Assembly: GCA_044224705.1 (NCBI GenBank)
Contig: JBGAJY010000012.1
Span: 1-52,183, forward strand
Reading direction: 5' to 3'
Length of the DNA: 52,183 nt
DNA from: M3007 sp044224705
GTDB taxonomy: Bacteria > Bacteroidota > Bacteroidia > Chitinophagales > Saprospiraceae
In this document: in pieces, positions 52,177 to 52,183 of the stretch
How positions within the stretch are numbered: the stretch's first letter is position 1
Layout: each line of letters opens with the position of its first letter
The notes under the pieces: model-generated
The model's database searches: none
Seen by the model: the letters and a program-made list of their open reading frames with translations, nothing else
Told to the model about the DNA's origin: nothing
Position numbers and translations under genes: made by a program

Positions 52177-52183
52177 CAAAGCT
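52177..52183 (-). promoter_or_regulatory. Probable -7 promoter element of ribB, cut by window edge
   Basis: The last seven bases, read on the minus strand, are AGCTTTG, which would complete TAnnTTTG if the next base outside the window is A. A transcript start near 52170 would favour starts at 52152 or 52107. Confidence 0.35.

Noticed and set aside
52108..52183. FMN riboswitch upstream of ribB
   Set aside because: Only 76 bases upstream are visible and they hold the likely promoter; no RFN-element sequence is seen, though one farther upstream cannot be excluded.

Overview
The window comes from a Bacteroidota chromosome, most likely a Saprospiraceae/Chitinophagales-type bacterium. The evidence is: nine proteins with C-terminal type IX secretion (T9SS) sorting domains; SpII lipoproteins; a TonB-dependent receptor with an N-terminal carboxypeptidase-like domain; promoters with the Bacteroidota -7 element TAnnTTTG and no clear Shine-Dalgarno sequences; paired ECF sigma/anti-sigma genes; and crtI-crtB carotenoid genes. 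No phage, transposase, plasmid or CRISPR genes are visible, so this is chromosomal backbone rich in secreted and surface proteins.

Layout. 1-270: the end of an rRNA operon (5S rRNA, terminator, a very long hairpin). 289-3142: a GH13 lipoprotein, a small lipocalin-like secreted protein and the RNase P RNA gene. 3370-7128: a 1252-residue multi-pass NtrY-like histidine kinase. 7125-12228: a minus-strand cluster of a PKD-repeat T9SS protein, an ECF sigma factor, an anti-sigma-like protein fused to an outer-membrane beta-barrel, and a PKD-containing lipoprotein. 12452-20492: minus strand, with a gingipain-type C25 protease, a small T9SS protein, truB, an LVIVD-repeat T9SS protein and a second histidine kinase. 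20714-23112: crtI and crtB. 23146-24829: a second ECF sigma/anti-sigma pair, this one fused to a TonB C-terminal domain. 24959-35645: secreted T9SS proteins, an N-formylglutamate amidohydrolase-like protein coupled to a lipoprotein, and a large T9SS gene split by a 34-bp tandem duplication. 35760-38879: leuS with an unusual 112-residue insertion. 39260-48985: secreted proteins, a TonB-dependent receptor and a DUF4397 five-repeat T9SS protein. 49101-50867: a coiled-coil membrane protein and an M16 peptidase. 50974-52107: ribB with a degenerate GTP cyclohydrolase II domain.

How the parts fit. Two sigma/anti-sigma systems whose anti-sigma proteins end in envelope domains (an outer-membrane barrel; a TonB C-terminal domain) sit among surface-protein genes, which suggests envelope-sensing regulation of surface components. 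Gene ends are marked by an unusual density of long palindromes. Some are ordinary terminators. Others belong to dispersed repeat families, and two are nested: a triple palindrome at 26466-26746 and a palindrome with two inner hairpins at 39016-39135.

The points most worth following up are the leuS insertion, the trans-envelope sigma regulator, the nested palindromes, the duplication-split T9SS gene and the cysteine-less GTP cyclohydrolase II domain. All family assignments were made by reading the sequence; no database search was run.
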